A stretch of 30,454 nt of DNA from an uncultured Prevotella sp. (GCA_900552675.1 USAI01000021.1:1-30454), one strand, 5' to 3'. Positions 8,601-16,441 are shown, counted from the first letter of the stretch. Made by a program: numbers and translations. Notes: a model not told the origin generated them from the letters alone.

Positions 8601-9804
8601 CGTCGTAAATGCTTACGCCCTTGTCGGTGGCATACCATATCTTTCCGTCTTGGCTTAAGAACACGTCATTCACACTATTGTTGATAATCGACTGGCTGTT
8701 GTAGTTTTCATGGCGTACAAACGATAGGGTGTGTTTCATGGGCACGGCCAGGTCTACGCCGCCCGAGTAAGAGCCTATCCACAGGTCGCCAAGGCGGTCT
8801 TTACACAGTGCATACACGCCATTGCCCATAAGCACGTTTTCGGGTCGGCCATCGGTGTTTAACAGCAGCCATGCCTTATGGGTTTGCTTGTCGAAGGCGA
8901 ACACGCCTTCGCCATCAACACCCATCAACATGATGCGCCCATCATAAGGTATGATGGCGCGAACAGGAAGAAGCGAAAGGGTGGATAATGCGGGCTCGTC
9001 TATCAGTTCCCAGTTTCGGTCGTCAAGGATGATGATGCCGCGATGAAAGGTGCCTAACCATATCTTGTGCGCCTTGGCATCATGATACGACGAGAGTGCC
9101 GAATAACCTCTTAACACCAAGCGGGGCTGATGCTTGCCTTGTGTGGATAGTGCCTGGTTTCGGTCGCAAACAAAGATGCCTGAGGGCGAGCCCACTAACA
9201 GCTGATGCCCCACAAACCTAATATGACTGACGTATGTGTTTTGAAGAACATACACGCCTTTATGCCCATACGGGTTCTGCCTCTCTTTTTTAGCATTGGG
9301 GTTTGATGTAGGTGCCCATACATAAACGCCACGGTCGATAGCCATCCAGAAGCGGCCTTGCTCGTCAACCAATAGTTCGTTTAGCACCACGCTCTCGTCA
9401 AAAATCTTTTCCAGGTTGCATCTCTCTATGAAGGCATCTACCACCTTATCATAAATATACACCTTTCCTTTGTTATCGTAGGCATAGATGTTTTGATGAT
9501 TGTCTTTCACCAGTTTTATCTTTCTGCCACAGGCGTCGCTAAAGGGCATAAGGGTGGGCAGAACATAGTTTTTCACCTGTTCGCCATTATATCGGTCAAC
9601 GCCACGTTTGGTGCTTACCCACATTGCCCCATCTTCGGCTTCAACAATGCTGCACACCCGAGCGCTTGAAAGGCCCGCATCGGTATTGATGTTTGAAAGC
9701 ATAAACATGTTTCGGCCGAAGGGTTCTTCAGCCAGCAAGGGCAACAATAGGGCCCAAAACCCTATGATAAATGCGAGTGTTTTTATTAGGTGTTTATCTC
9801 TCAT
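5668..9804 (-). CDS. Hybrid two-component system sensor/AraC regulator (HTCS)
   Basis: A single inner-membrane protein combining sensor kinase, receiver and DNA-binding domains, which controls polysaccharide utilisation loci in Bacteroidetes. Of 1378 residues, 1-25 are a signal peptide. About 30-690 is a periplasmic sensor of Reg_prop beta-propeller repeats (GLWIGCLDGDL, GKLWMSTDKGLAFL). A Y_Y_Y domain follows (about 710-790), then a transmembrane helix at about 798-817. The kinase has its phospho-accepting His840 in AHNIRTPL, the N box at Asn956 and the G boxes DTGIGIP and GSGLGLML. A Glu/Thr-rich linker leads to the receiver with phospho-acceptor Asp1143 in VVSDVMMPG, then the AraC-type helix-turn-helix near the C-terminus (GFVNVKYFSTVFKKQFGVSPSKY). 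All catalytic residues are intact. It lies 253 bases upstream of the GH5 gene on the same strand and is expected to activate GH5-susC-susD. Confidence 0.96.
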   Translation of the reverse strand: MRDKHLIKTLAFIIGFWALLLPLLAEEPFGRNMFMLSNINTDAGLSSARVCSIVEAEDGAMWVSTKRGVDRYNGEQVKNYVLPTLMPFSDACGRKIKLVKDNHQNIYAYDNKGKVYIYDKVVDAFIERCNLEKIFDESVVLNELLVDEQGRFWMAIDRGVYVWAPTSNPNAKKERQNPYGHKGVYVLQNTYVSHIRFVGHQLLVGSPSGIFVCDRNQALSTQGKHQPRLVLRGYSALSSYHDAKAHKIWLGTFHRGIIILDDRNWELIDEPALSTLSLLPVRAIIPYDGRIMLMGVDGEGVFAFDKQTHKAWLLLNTDGRPENVLMGNGVYALCKDRLGDLWIGSYSGGVDLAVPMKHTLSFVRHENYNSQSIINNSVNDVFLSQDGKIWYATDKGVSIYDDHTQRWQHGLHNKVTLTLCQGPGAHVLVGTYGNGVYEVSADGRSKQVYSVENGTLKTDYVYSLFRDSDGGLWIGCLDGDLVHLSPTSGKHAATHKATTYLPIKEVQAITESTDKRHIAVGTTHCCYLIDKYTHQVSRFFYPTPHQEPDINYFVNALVFQDAQNIWIATDGGGLYLYDMRHHKVTNYNTTQQLPSNTVYALTKTPDGKLWMSTDKGLAFLQNGKVINLNFFNGLECEYKRMAVTHAKDGSLIFGSSNGAVILSPQFAKGLDYHAPLRLTEIKVEGMNLTGAQEREAWNAHLFEMLQAGKVHLSHNENTLVVSFESINYQYQHDIQYQYFLKGFDHQWSQPSDMQQARFANLPPGHYTLHVKAIGRSSGRVLDEASINIIIAQPWWNTWWAWAFYLIILGSIAYLGWNYYKERLQRKYYDEKINFFVNTAHNIRTPLSLVLTPLADLAKDHTLTAKSRDYLEMAQRNGNNLLRMVTELLDFQKIDHSKRKVHQQQVNVHIFLRTQINKFATMAQEKQVQLQLLSCPQVMITSNLSMLDLIFENLLSNAIKYTGAGGRVSVSAALCSNSQQICIQVSDTGIGIPSAEKKHIYKSFYRASNAVQTEEMGSGLGLMLTRQLVQRLNGKLTFESEEGKGTTFAITFCVSEHATAATEEKEIAQKPITQKKTTEQTEQTATTEETTQQDVLLFVDDNADLRQYISMAFSDRYHVITVENGEAALTYLRENGQCDIVVSDVMMPGMQGDELCHIIKEDENLSWLPVILLTAKVGRDFMIEGLGLGADDYIAKPFDADILASKIDSMLKNRRRMSRYYMQRSLAMARQEVDQTITEQEKEEAKADERKEDKKENNEDSNEPTLNPQDQAFVERATQLVLDNLSNTDFNIDRLCRELAMSRTLCYGKLKTLTGQSPQDFIRLIRLEQAALFLRQGQSVLDVSIKAGFVNVKYFSTVFKKQFGVSPSKYEGLNNNTNR

Positions 9805-9876
9805 ACGTATGATTGTTGTTTAGATTATAGCGCAACGTCTCTTTAGGTATACAGAGGTGGTATAATGTAACTTAGG

Positions 9877-9884
9877 CAAAGATA
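9877..9884 (-). promoter_or_regulatory. -7 box of the HTCS promoter
   Basis: CAAAGATA on the plus strand is TATCTTTG on the minus strand, 73 bases upstream of the HTCS start codon and downstream of the cysS terminator. The -33 region is only T-rich. The rest of the 9805-10243 gap holds that terminator (9953-9979) and a long TTGAC-family repeat; I see no gene in it. Confidence 0.45.
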
Positions 9885-9952
9885 AATATAAAAATAAAGA
9901 AAACGTTCGTTTGTTCAATGTTTTTTTTCTTCATGAATAAAACTTTTAAAAT

Positions 9953-9979
9953 AAAAAAAGCCGACACCACTGTGCCGGC
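9953..9979 (-). terminator. Rho-independent terminator after cysS
   Basis: On the minus strand an 8-bp stem (GCCGGCAC / GTGTCGGC, one G.T pair) with loop AGTG is followed by seven T residues. Because it lies about 265 bases beyond the cysS stop, the TTGAC-family repeat in between should be transcribed as cysS 3'UTR. Confidence 0.8.
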
Positions 9980-10047
9980 CTTCGTCATCTCTTTTCACAA
10001 AGTGGTGGCGAAAGATAGTTATAATAGTTATTTTCTTTAGTATTCAG

Positions 10048-10243
10048 TATTCAGTTGACGAGTTGACAAGGAGATTTGCATTGTCAGTTGACTGTTGTCA
10101 GTTGTCAGTTCTCAGTTGACGAGTTGACAAGGAGAGATGTCTTGCTGCTGTGAGCAAAAGAAGAGCCTCCTATTATAGAAAGAGTAATCTCCTCATTTAG
10201 AAAGGGTAATCTCCTCGTCCCTTGTTTACTCGTCTCTTGTCTA
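10048..10243. repeat. TTGAC-family composite repeat after cysS
   Basis: Two copies of a block GTTGACGAGTTGACAAGGAG (10056-10075 and 10116-10135) flank tandem TTGTCAG units. They are followed by two copies of GTAATCTCCTC and by GTCTAC/GTTTAC units ending at the cysS TAG stop (10246-10244). The left and right halves are partly complementary (AAGGAGAT against ATCTCCT), so the RNA could fold back. The same block arrangement is found upstream of purE. Confidence 0.75.
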
Positions 10244-11737
10244 CTATTTCAAAAGTTTCCACACGCAGCCGTCTTTGGTGTCTTTCACCTCAAAGCCAGC
10301 CTCTTTCAGGGCGTCGCGTATCTCGTCGCAGGTAGCCCAGTCTTTATTTGCGCGTGCTTTCGAGCGCAGTGCCAGCACCATGTCTACCACCTTACCGAAG
10401 GCCTCTTCGCGTCCGCAGCTGTCGGCCTGGTGGTCGTCGCGCAAGCCTAATATATCGAAGGCGAAGGTGCGCATGGTGTTTGCCAGCGTGTCGATATCTT
10501 GCTGAGTGGCCGATGCCTTATGGTCGGTGAGCTTATTCACCACGGTGCAAGCCTCAAACAGGTGACTGATAACCTGTGGTGTAGCCATATCGTCGTTCAT
10601 GGCGTCGTAGCACTTCTGTGGCAGGGTCTGAATGAAGCGTGCCGTTTCGTCGTCGGTTTTCTCTTCAGCCTTCACCCTTGCCAAGTCGCTAATGCCGTTG
10701 AGCAATCGTTCCAATCCTTTTTCGCTGGCTTCGAGTGCCTCGTTTGAGAAGTCGACAGTGCCACGATAGTGTGCCGAGAGGATGAAGAAGCGAATGGTCA
10801 TCGGTCCGAAGGCCTTTTTCAGTGCGGGGTGGTCGCCAGTAAAGAACTGGTTCAGCGTGATAAAGTTGCCCAGGCTCTTACCCATTTTCTGTCCGTTGAT
10901 GGTCAGCATATTGTTGTGCATCCAGTAGTGCACCATAGGTTTGCCTTGAGCCGCCACCGCCTGTGCTATCTCACACTCGTGGTGTGGGAACACGAGGTCC
11001 ATGCCTCCGCCGTGAATATCAAATTCGGCGCCCAAGTATTTGCGTCCCATTGCCGTACACTCGCAGTGCCAGCCAGGGAAGCCATCGCTCCAGGGGCTGG
11101 GCCAGCGCATGATATGTTCAGGCTGTGCCTTCTTCCACAGGGCGAAGTCGGCCTGACTGCGTTTCTCGCCTACGCCATCGAGGGCGCGTGATGCGTCTTT
11201 CACGTCGTCGAGGTTGCGCCCTGACAGCACGCCATAGCGATAGGTTTCGTTATATTTATGCACATCAAAATAAACGCTACCGTTGCTTTCATAGGCAAAG
11301 CCGTTGTCCAGAATTTGCTGCACCAGCTGCTCTTGCTCAATGATGTGTCCTGTGGCGTGCGGTTCAATGCTGGGTGGCAGCACGTTCAGCGCCTCCATGG
11401 CGGCGTGATAGCGGTTGGTATAATATTGTGCTATCTCCATGGGTTCGAGCTGCTCCAGGCGTGCCTTCTTTTCTATTTTGTCGTCGCCCTCATCAGCATC
11501 GTGCTCCAGGTGTCCTACGTCGGTAATGTTGCGCACATAACGCACCTTATAGCCTTGGTGCTTGAGGTAGCGAAACAGCACGTCGAAGGTGATGGCCGGA
11601 CGGGCGTGTCCCAGGTGTGGATCGCCATAAACGGTGGGTCCGCACACATACATGCCCACATGCGGAGCGTTGATGGGCTTAAACAGTTCCTTCTGTCGTG
11701 TCAGCGTGTTGTATATTATCAACGGTTGTGTTGTCAT
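10244..11737 (-). CDS. cysS: Cysteinyl-tRNA synthetase
   Basis: This cytoplasmic class I synthetase charges tRNA-Cys. Length 497 is standard. The zinc-site cysteine is Cys32 in VCGPTVYG, the HIGH motif is HLGH at residues 41-44, and the KMSKS motif is KMGKS at 284-288. The zinc-binding WHCECTAM and HGGGMDLVFPHHECE segments are also present. It has its own promoter upstream and a terminator downstream, so it is probably monocistronic. In the leader, GAACTT-GCAA-AAGTTC (11759-11774) could form a small hairpin; I see no T-box. The start MTTQPL is the only one that keeps the whole N-terminal fold. Confidence 0.98.
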   Translation of the reverse strand: MTTQPLIIYNTLTRQKELFKPINAPHVGMYVCGPTVYGDPHLGHARPAITFDVLFRYLKHQGYKVRYVRNITDVGHLEHDADEGDDKIEKKARLEQLEPMEIAQYYTNRYHAAMEALNVLPPSIEPHATGHIIEQEQLVQQILDNGFAYESNGSVYFDVHKYNETYRYGVLSGRNLDDVKDASRALDGVGEKRSQADFALWKKAQPEHIMRWPSPWSDGFPGWHCECTAMGRKYLGAEFDIHGGGMDLVFPHHECEIAQAVAAQGKPMVHYWMHNNMLTINGQKMGKSLGNFITLNQFFTGDHPALKKAFGPMTIRFFILSAHYRGTVDFSNEALEASEKGLERLLNGISDLARVKAEEKTDDETARFIQTLPQKCYDAMNDDMATPQVISHLFEACTVVNKLTDHKASATQQDIDTLANTMRTFAFDILGLRDDHQADSCGREEAFGKVVDMVLALRSKARANKDWATCDEIRDALKEAGFEVKDTKDGCVWKLLK

Positions 11738-11795
11738 TGTGTTTATAATTTAACTTCTGAACTTGCAAAAGTTCAATAATACTCATGTTTAACTG

Positions 11796-11825
11796 CAAAG
11801 TTACTATTTTTATTTGGGAGGCAAA
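11796..11825 (-). promoter_or_regulatory. cysS promoter
   Basis: On the minus strand TTTG (11825-11822) is followed after 18 bases by TAACTTTG (11803-11796), a good Bacteroidetes -33/-7 pair. The -7 box ends 58 bases upstream of the cysS start. Confidence 0.7.
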
Positions 11826-11843
11826 GCGTTTTTTTGTTTTTTT

Positions 11844-12320
11844 TCATTTTCGCTGCATGAAGGCCTGATATCTGTTTCCGGGTCGGTCGCTGCGAAAGCT
11901 TACGTGCAGCCAATAAACGCCAGGTCGTCGTTCCAGGATGAGCTGGTCGTAGGGCAGCTGCGTGCGTATGTAGTGATACATTTTTTCAGATGTTTCTTTT
12001 CCGCCAGTATGTATGTCGGCGGCCTCGCCCAAGGTGTGTTGCGAGTTAGGCACCCCACCCACACGAACATTCAGTTCGGGCGAGCGATACCCGCTGGTGA
12101 TGCGTATCACGCCGAAGCGTCGGCGCAGCGGCTCCAGCACCTGCTGGCACAGCGCTTGCAGGCGTTGCACCTGCTGTTCAGATGGCTGATTGCTGATGCC
12201 ATAACGTATGGCTGTGGCCGAGCGTGTAAACTCGCTAAGGCAGAAGTGCTTGGTGAGGCGCAGATCGGTGGTGGTGTTATCTATCTCGGTGGTGTTATTA
12301 TTTATCATAGTGTTATTCAT
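11844..12320 (-). CDS. M15-family peptidase (D-Ala-D-Ala carboxypeptidase / endolysin-like)
   Basis: A small zinc peptidase (158 residues) of the M15 type, which cleaves peptidoglycan stem peptides. The signatures are SGYRSPELN near residue 78, SQHTLGEAADIH near 94-105 (His and Asp zinc ligands) and WLHVSF near 143 (third ligand). There is no signal peptide, as in phage-type endolysins. The first ~20 residues (Met-Asn-Asn-Thr..., rich in Asn and Thr) come from short GTGTTAT repeats that continue upstream of the start codon, so the N-terminus is probably an unstructured extension. A second possible start is Met5 (12308). It follows the HU-related gene; HU-related proteins and cell-wall amidases or peptidases are common neighbours in Bacteroidales. 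Confidence 0.85.
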   Translation of the reverse strand: MNNTMINNNTTEIDNTTTDLRLTKHFCLSEFTRSATAIRYGISNQPSEQQVQRLQALCQQVLEPLRRRFGVIRITSGYRSPELNVRVGGVPNSQHTLGEAADIHTGGKETSEKMYHYIRTQLPYDQLILERRPGVYWLHVSFRSDRPGNRYQAFMQRK

Positions 12321-12373
12321 TGGTGTTATAAGATGATTATTAAAAAATGATTATTAAAAAATGGTGTTATAAG
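12272..12373. repeat. GTGTTAT short repeats spanning the M15 start
   Basis: Several GTGTTAT units are scattered over about 100 bases, some extended to GGTGTTATAAGA (two copies), together with two tandem copies of TGATTATTAAAAAA (about 12333-12360). The array crosses the start codon of the M15 peptidase, so part is coding (Asn/Thr-rich) and part is not. Confidence 0.6.
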
Positions 12374-12399
12374 ACAGTTGTTAGGTTTATAAAAGCAAA

Positions 12400-12442
12400 A
12401 AAGGCTTTAGAAGCCTCTATAACAAGAACCTCTAAAGCCTTT
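12400..12442 (-). terminator. Terminator of the HU-related gene
   Basis: A perfect 12-bp stem (AAAGGCTTTAGA at 12400-12411, TCTAAAGCCTTT at 12431-12442) begins 9 bases after the HU-related stop codon. A-rich and T-rich flanks stand on both sides, so it could work in either direction; on the minus strand the trailing tract is TTTTTTGCTTTT. Confidence 0.85.
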
Positions 12443-12450
12443 CTTTTTTC

Positions 12451-12891
12451 TTACTGTTGATCCTGTACCTTCTCAGGCTTAGTATAGTCGGCGGCCTCTT
12501 GTATCTTCACGTTCTTGAGGAAGGTGCGCTCAAAGTTGCCGTTAGCGACATTACGAGAGCCCTGCGGAATGAAGTTGACGTGCAAGCCACGCACATTCTT
12601 CATTACAGTCCAGTCTTTAGCCGAGTCGGCGGGAGCCGAGTTCATGCCCATACGGAAGGTGCCGAAGCCATCGAGCTTCACAATCATCGAGTTCTGCAGC
12701 TGGTCGTTCATCACCTCCACCAGCTCAGTCAGCACTGCTACGATATCGCTCTCCTTCACGGTACAGTTGCGTTGCATGATGGCGGCCAACTGTTTAGTGC
12801 CGATGGTACCGTTGTGCAGCACGCGTCCGTACCATTTGCCGTTAAACTTGTCGCTACGTTTTGCCTGATAAAGTTTGTAATTTACTGCCAT
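12451..12891 (-). CDS. HU-related DNA-binding protein
   Basis: A 146-residue member of the Bacteroidetes HU-related family, a nucleoid-type DNA-binding protein. Residues about 1-125 hold the IHF/HU-like fold with VKLDGFGTFRMGMNS matching the conserved region that leads into the DNA-binding arms. The C-terminus is a short charged tail (KPEKVQDQQ). The start ATG at 12891 (MAVNYKLYQ) is chosen because it is the usual start of this family and a purine-rich AAAGAAAGGAAAA lies before it; the open frame continues upstream to 13116 but covers the promoter. It has its own promoter and terminator. Confidence 0.92.
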   Translation of the reverse strand: MAVNYKLYQAKRSDKFNGKWYGRVLHNGTIGTKQLAAIMQRNCTVKESDIVAVLTELVEVMNDQLQNSMIVKLDGFGTFRMGMNSAPADSAKDWTVMKNVRGLHVNFIPQGSRNVANGNFERTFLKNVKIQEAADYTKPEKVQDQQ

Positions 12892-13017
12892 AATGTGTTT
12901 TCCTTTCTTTAAAAATTTAATGGTTAAATATAAAATAATTATTAAGGTGTGCGATGCAGAGAATGTAAACGAGGTATGATTGCCGGCGTTATCACCCCTT
13001 CTTCCCTTTCGCTGATG

Positions 13018-13049
13018 CAAAGGTACTATTGTGTGCAAGCGAAAACAAA
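13018..13049 (-). promoter_or_regulatory. Promoter of the HU-related gene
   Basis: TTTG (13049-13046) and TACCTTTG (13025-13018) are spaced by 20 bases on the minus strand, a near-ideal Bacteroidetes promoter about 127 bases upstream of the ATG. Confidence 0.75.
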
Positions 13050-13154
13050 TATGTGTGGTATCAATTTTCATATAAAAATAAAAAAAACAATAAAAATCAT
13101 TGACATATGCGCCCACTTACGGGTATAACGATATAAAAACGACAAAATAATGCT

Positions 13155-13162
13155 TACCTTTG
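13155..13162 (+). promoter_or_regulatory. -7 box of the plus-strand secreted protein
   Basis: TACCTTTG stands 25 bases upstream of the ATG at 13188. No TTTG is seen at the expected -33 place. It is divergent from the HU promoter. Confidence 0.65.
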
Positions 13163-13187
13163 CAAGCAACAACAAAACAATCATTTT

Positions 13188-14795
13188 ATGAAACGAATTC
13201 TACTTTTCATGTCACTGATGGTTGCCTTCTTGAGCAACGCACAGGCACTTTTTGCTGACGACAACGCCAGCACCGAGACCACCGACCCCACTAAGCAGGG
13301 TGTGATTACCACCCCGCCCGCGGGCGACGAGCGCCATTATTATCTCGACCTGCTGAACCTCGACCCCTATGATGGCGGCATGGGTTATATGAGCGAGAAC
13401 CACTCAGAGCTTACCATGGTGTATGCTGCCAATGGCGAGGTGTATATGAAGTGTCCGCTGGCCACACGCACCATGCCCGCATGGCTGAAGGGTCAACTGT
13501 CGGCCGATGGTAAGACCCTTACCTTTAAGAATGGCCAAAAGGTGTTTCACGCCGTAAACACCAACGACGAGTATATCTTTGTTTCGGCCGACGAAGAGGG
13601 CAAGGGCGGACTGAATGGCGAGAGCGATGCGCTGTACGAGCAAGACATCGTGTTCAACATCGACCCCGCTACAGGCGTGCTCACCCCCGAAACCACCAAG
13701 ATCTGCCCCGACGTGGCCATTGTTAGCAAGACGGCCGTGGGCACCATGTATCAGCAGGGCCGCTTTGTGCGCATCATCCCTGTGGCCAATGTTGATAACA
13801 ATGTTCAATACTTCACCCTCACCTGTCGCGACACCAACACCAATAAGAAAAAAGAGGCATCGGTAAAGGTGAGCCTTGAAGACGATGGCAACACCTTATA
13901 TATTAAGGGTCTCTACCCCACCTATCCGCAGGCTTGGGTGAAAGCCACCAAGGAGAAAGACGGACGATACTGGGTGAGCACCGAGGTTTTGGGCTACGAC
14001 TTCAGCGAGTATCCTTACTTCACCGTGTGTGCAGAGAAGAATCTGGATGATAGCTTCTCGCTGAAGAAAACCTTCCCCCTGGCCTTCAACGCCGCCGATG
14101 GCTCTTACACCTTCAACGACCCCATACAGAGCATGGCTGTGGGCTATGTGCCAGAGGGCGAAACCAGCGTTTCAGTGCTGCAGAGCTATAACAACGTAAA
14201 GCTTACGCCTGCCACACAAAGCACGCTGAAGCCCGCTACACCGAAGATATATACTGGCGCTGATGGCGAGATGTCGTGCTACACGGTGACAGACAAATAT
14301 GACGAGTTTATCTTTACCGCCGACCGCAAAGACCTTGATGGCAACGTGTTGAACGAAGACGACCTCGCCTTCCGTATCTATGTTGATGGTGCCCTCTACA
14401 CCTTCACCACCACCGACTATCCTGGTCTGAAGGCTGGCAAAGACCTTACCGATGTGCCGTATAAATATCACGACTACAACTATTTCTATAAGAGCGATAC
14501 CAAGCGCTACATCTACTTCAGCAAGGCCACAGCTCCGAAGAGCAACATTGGCGTTGAACTGGTATATAAGGTTAACGGCGAAGAATATGTTTCTGACCGC
14601 CTCGTCTACGACATTGCCACAGACAAGGATAGCGTAATATCGGGCATCAGCAGTACCGAGGGCGCTCAGAAGGCTGTCAACACCGAGTGGTACGACCTCA
14701 CGGGGCGACGTCTGCCCGCTGCCACTAAGGGCATCAACCTGCGCCTCACTCGCTTTGCCGATGGCAGCGTGAAGACGGTTAAGGTTGTGAAATAA
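13188..14795 (+). CDS. Secreted protein of unknown function with a Bacteroidales C-terminal tail motif
   Basis: I do not recognise the family. Residues 1-24 form a signal peptide (MKRILLFMSLMVAFLSNAQA). The mature part (535 residues in total) is acidic, rich in Thr, Asp and Tyr, and appears all-beta. Around residues 350-480 there are segments reminiscent of immunoglobulin-like repeats. The C-terminus (WYDLTGRRLP, then GINLRLTRFADGSVKTVKVVK split by a few residues) matches a short ending seen on many exported Prevotella and Bacteroides proteins, of the form YDLsGRrv...kGinI...dGkvkKv. It is the only plus-strand gene in the window, with its own promoter and a strong terminator, and so a single-gene unit. 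GC-rich codon use resembles its neighbours. Confidence 0.85.
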   Translation: MKRILLFMSLMVAFLSNAQALFADDNASTETTDPTKQGVITTPPAGDERHYYLDLLNLDPYDGGMGYMSENHSELTMVYAANGEVYMKCPLATRTMPAWLKGQLSADGKTLTFKNGQKVFHAVNTNDEYIFVSADEEGKGGLNGESDALYEQDIVFNIDPATGVLTPETTKICPDVAIVSKTAVGTMYQQGRFVRIIPVANVDNNVQYFTLTCRDTNTNKKKEASVKVSLEDDGNTLYIKGLYPTYPQAWVKATKEKDGRYWVSTEVLGYDFSEYPYFTVCAEKNLDDSFSLKKTFPLAFNAADGSYTFNDPIQSMAVGYVPEGETSVSVLQSYNNVKLTPATQSTLKPATPKIYTGADGEMSCYTVTDKYDEFIFTADRKDLDGNVLNEDDLAFRIYVDGALYTFTTTDYPGLKAGKDLTDVPYKYHDYNYFYKSDTKRYIYFSKATAPKSNIGVELVYKVNGEEYVSDRLVYDIATDKDSVISGISSTEGAQKAVNTEWYDLTGRRLPAATKGINLRLTRFADGSVKTVKVVK

Positions 14796-14840
14796 TAACA
14801 ATTAAACCGAAGGGCCTTGGGGCTTTTCAAAAATATAGAA

Positions 14841-14883
14841 GGGGCCGTTGAGCGATATCTTTGCTCAACGGCCCCCTTTTTTG
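14841..14883 (+). terminator. Strong Rho-independent terminator of the secreted-protein gene
   Basis: A perfect 13-bp GC-rich stem (GGGGCCGTTGAGC at 14841-14853 and its complement at 14863-14875) with a 9-base loop is followed by C and a run of T residues. It lies 46 bases after the stop codon. Confidence 0.93.
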
Positions 14884-14916
14884 CAAAGCTTTTGTTAGGC
14901 CTTTATTATTTTAAAA

Positions 14917-14952
14917 TTTATTGCTGTCCGGTAATACTCAAAAGAGTATAAG
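14917..14952 (+). repeat. Left copy of the inverted repeat flanking the AlbA_2 gene
   Basis: A 36-base sequence (core GCTGTCCGGTAATACTC) matches the reverse complement of 16555-16590 at 33 of 36 positions. It lies 47 bases beyond the stop codon of the AlbA_2 gene. A short TGTCACCA follows at 14975-14982 and also recurs inside the right copy. Confidence 0.85.
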
Positions 14953-14998
14953 TCGTATCATGATACATTTACGCTGTCACCATAGAAGGTAGCAATAG

Positions 14999-16405
14999 CT
15001 AATTCTTTGTTTTAAGAATAATCCAAGTTCCATCATTATCTTTGCCTGCATGCTTCACAATATCTTTCTTCTGCAAAGCAGAAAGATCGCGTTCTATGGT
15101 GCGTTGGGTCACCGACAAAGTCTCCGACATTTGTTTGCCGGTGATTGTCGGAGAATCTTTTATAAGATCGAGGATTTTCTGCTGACGCTCAGTAAGTTTT
15201 GTCTTCGACATATCTCCATCATAGTCTCCGACATTCGGGGTGTCGGAGGAGGCAAAAATGATGGTTTGAAATTGGGTCGGAGTAGATTTGAACACAGGTT
15301 TCAGTTCATCCTTATAACCATCCAAAGCTTTGGTCTCATTGCAAATGCGTGTGAGTCCACTGCCACGCTTCTCCATGTAGTCAAGTTGTGCCATTACATT
15401 TGCAAGTATAGGATTGCGCCTTTCAGAAGACACATCTTTGATGTCCAAATTCTGTATCAACATTCCATTATACATTCCTCCAGGAGATGTGACTGATAGG
15501 CGATTGTTGTAAATGTCAAGATGCACTTCGCTGCCCATCACTGTATAGTCACGATGGATGAAATGGTTTACCATTGTTTCCAAAACAGCACGTTCTGCAT
15601 ACTCTGGTTTATTCTTTCGCCCATCAGGTAATTTCTCCCAGCCTCTCATTGTGTTTGACTTCACAAAGTTCATAGCCTCTCGCAGCAGCATAAGCACATT
15701 GCCTGTAAACTCCGCATCATTGATGGCATCGCCCTTTTCCAGCCCATACCATCTTGTGCAATAGAGACGAGACTGCCATAAAGGACAGTCATCGGCAAAC
15801 AAAGCACCAGCATTAGTCAGGATACCTTCACTGGTCACAAGTCCAAAAGAGAGTAGAAACTTCTTGTTCCACTCTTGAGCAGTGCGTTGTTTGAATGAAT
15901 TTGCCAGAATAGAGAAGGAATTGTCCTCAACCTTATAATCAGTATGCAATGAATCAAAAGTCTTGTTTGAACCTTTGAGCACCAACCTTACCATCTGCTC
16001 AGCTGTCGCTGGCATACTTTCGTCGCCAACACGAACAAAGGCTACTCGCTGCCCATCACCTACATAGTAGTAAGGAGTATAATTGCCACTGTGAACCTTC
16101 AGTTGCAAAACCTCAAGCTTGTTGATTCTATGCGGTATCATTTCTACCTCAGGAAGAGGATCCATATAGTCACGAATCTTGCTACTGATGGTTTCACAAA
16201 CATGTTGTATATCATCAAGTCCTTTGACAACGCCATCATTGTTAACGCCAAGGAACAAAGAGCCACCAAGCCCATTGGCAAAAGCACTTATACTCTTCAG
16301 CCAACTTTTCGGTTTCTTTTCTTCAAGCATCAGCTTGAAATCGTATGCTGTACACTCGCTGATTAGATTTTCGATTTCCATATCTCTGAAATTTATATGA
16401 GTCAT
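14999..16405 (-). CDS. AlbA_2 (Schlafen-type) ATP-binding regulator with C-terminal helix-turn-helix
   Basis: A putative DNA- or RNA-linked ATP-binding regulator of the group often annotated as ATP-dependent DNA helicase-like or transcriptional regulator. The N-terminal AlbA_2 domain covers about residues 10-130, with ISAFANGLGGSLFLGVNNDG and the following G-D region. A GHKL-like ATPase C-terminal region spans about 270-370, with MVNHFIHRDYTVMG, LSVTSPGG and EKRGSGLTRI. The end (about 405-465) is a winged helix-turn-helix (TERQQKILDLIKDSPTITGKQ, cut here). Members occur as mobile-element cargo and near defence genes, but no function can be named. Base composition is visibly more AT-rich than the flanking genes, and the gene is bracketed by inverted repeats. 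An alternative start is MEIENL at 16381. Confidence 0.88.
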   Translation of the reverse strand: MTHINFRDMEIENLISECTAYDFKLMLEEKKPKSWLKSISAFANGLGGSLFLGVNNDGVVKGLDDIQHVCETISSKIRDYMDPLPEVEMIPHRINKLEVLQLKVHSGNYTPYYYVGDGQRVAFVRVGDESMPATAEQMVRLVLKGSNKTFDSLHTDYKVEDNSFSILANSFKQRTAQEWNKKFLLSFGLVTSEGILTNAGALFADDCPLWQSRLYCTRWYGLEKGDAINDAEFTGNVLMLLREAMNFVKSNTMRGWEKLPDGRKNKPEYAERAVLETMVNHFIHRDYTVMGSEVHLDIYNNRLSVTSPGGMYNGMLIQNLDIKDVSSERRNPILANVMAQLDYMEKRGSGLTRICNETKALDGYKDELKPVFKSTPTQFQTIIFASSDTPNVGDYDGDMSKTKLTERQQKILDLIKDSPTITGKQMSETLSVTQRTIERDLSALQKKDIVKHAGKDNDGTWIILKTKN

Positions 16406-16433
16406 GGACGAATGATTGTTTTTCCAAGTAATG

Positions 16434-16441
16434 CAAATTTA
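16434..16441 (-). promoter_or_regulatory. -7 box of the AlbA_2 gene
   Basis: CAAATTTA on the plus strand reads TAAATTTG on the minus strand, 28 bases before the start codon. The -33 region is AT-rich without a clear TTTG. A second TACTTTTG lies at 16619-16612 and could add an upstream start. Confidence 0.5.

Noticed and set aside
9805..10243. tRNA or other RNA genes in the larger gaps (also 16406-16766 and 29701-30419)
   Set aside because: No cloverleaf, no GTTCRANNC segment and no CCA-type ends were seen; the gaps are explained by promoters, terminators, repeats and DnaA boxes.
11738..11795. T-box riboswitch ahead of cysS
   Set aside because: The leader is about 60 nt with one small hairpin, too short and without a T-box sequence.
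12321..12450. A smalltalk-type small protein between the HU-related and M15 genes
   Set aside because: This gap holds only a terminator and short repeats; no Lys-rich start with a hydrophobic helix is open on the minus strand.
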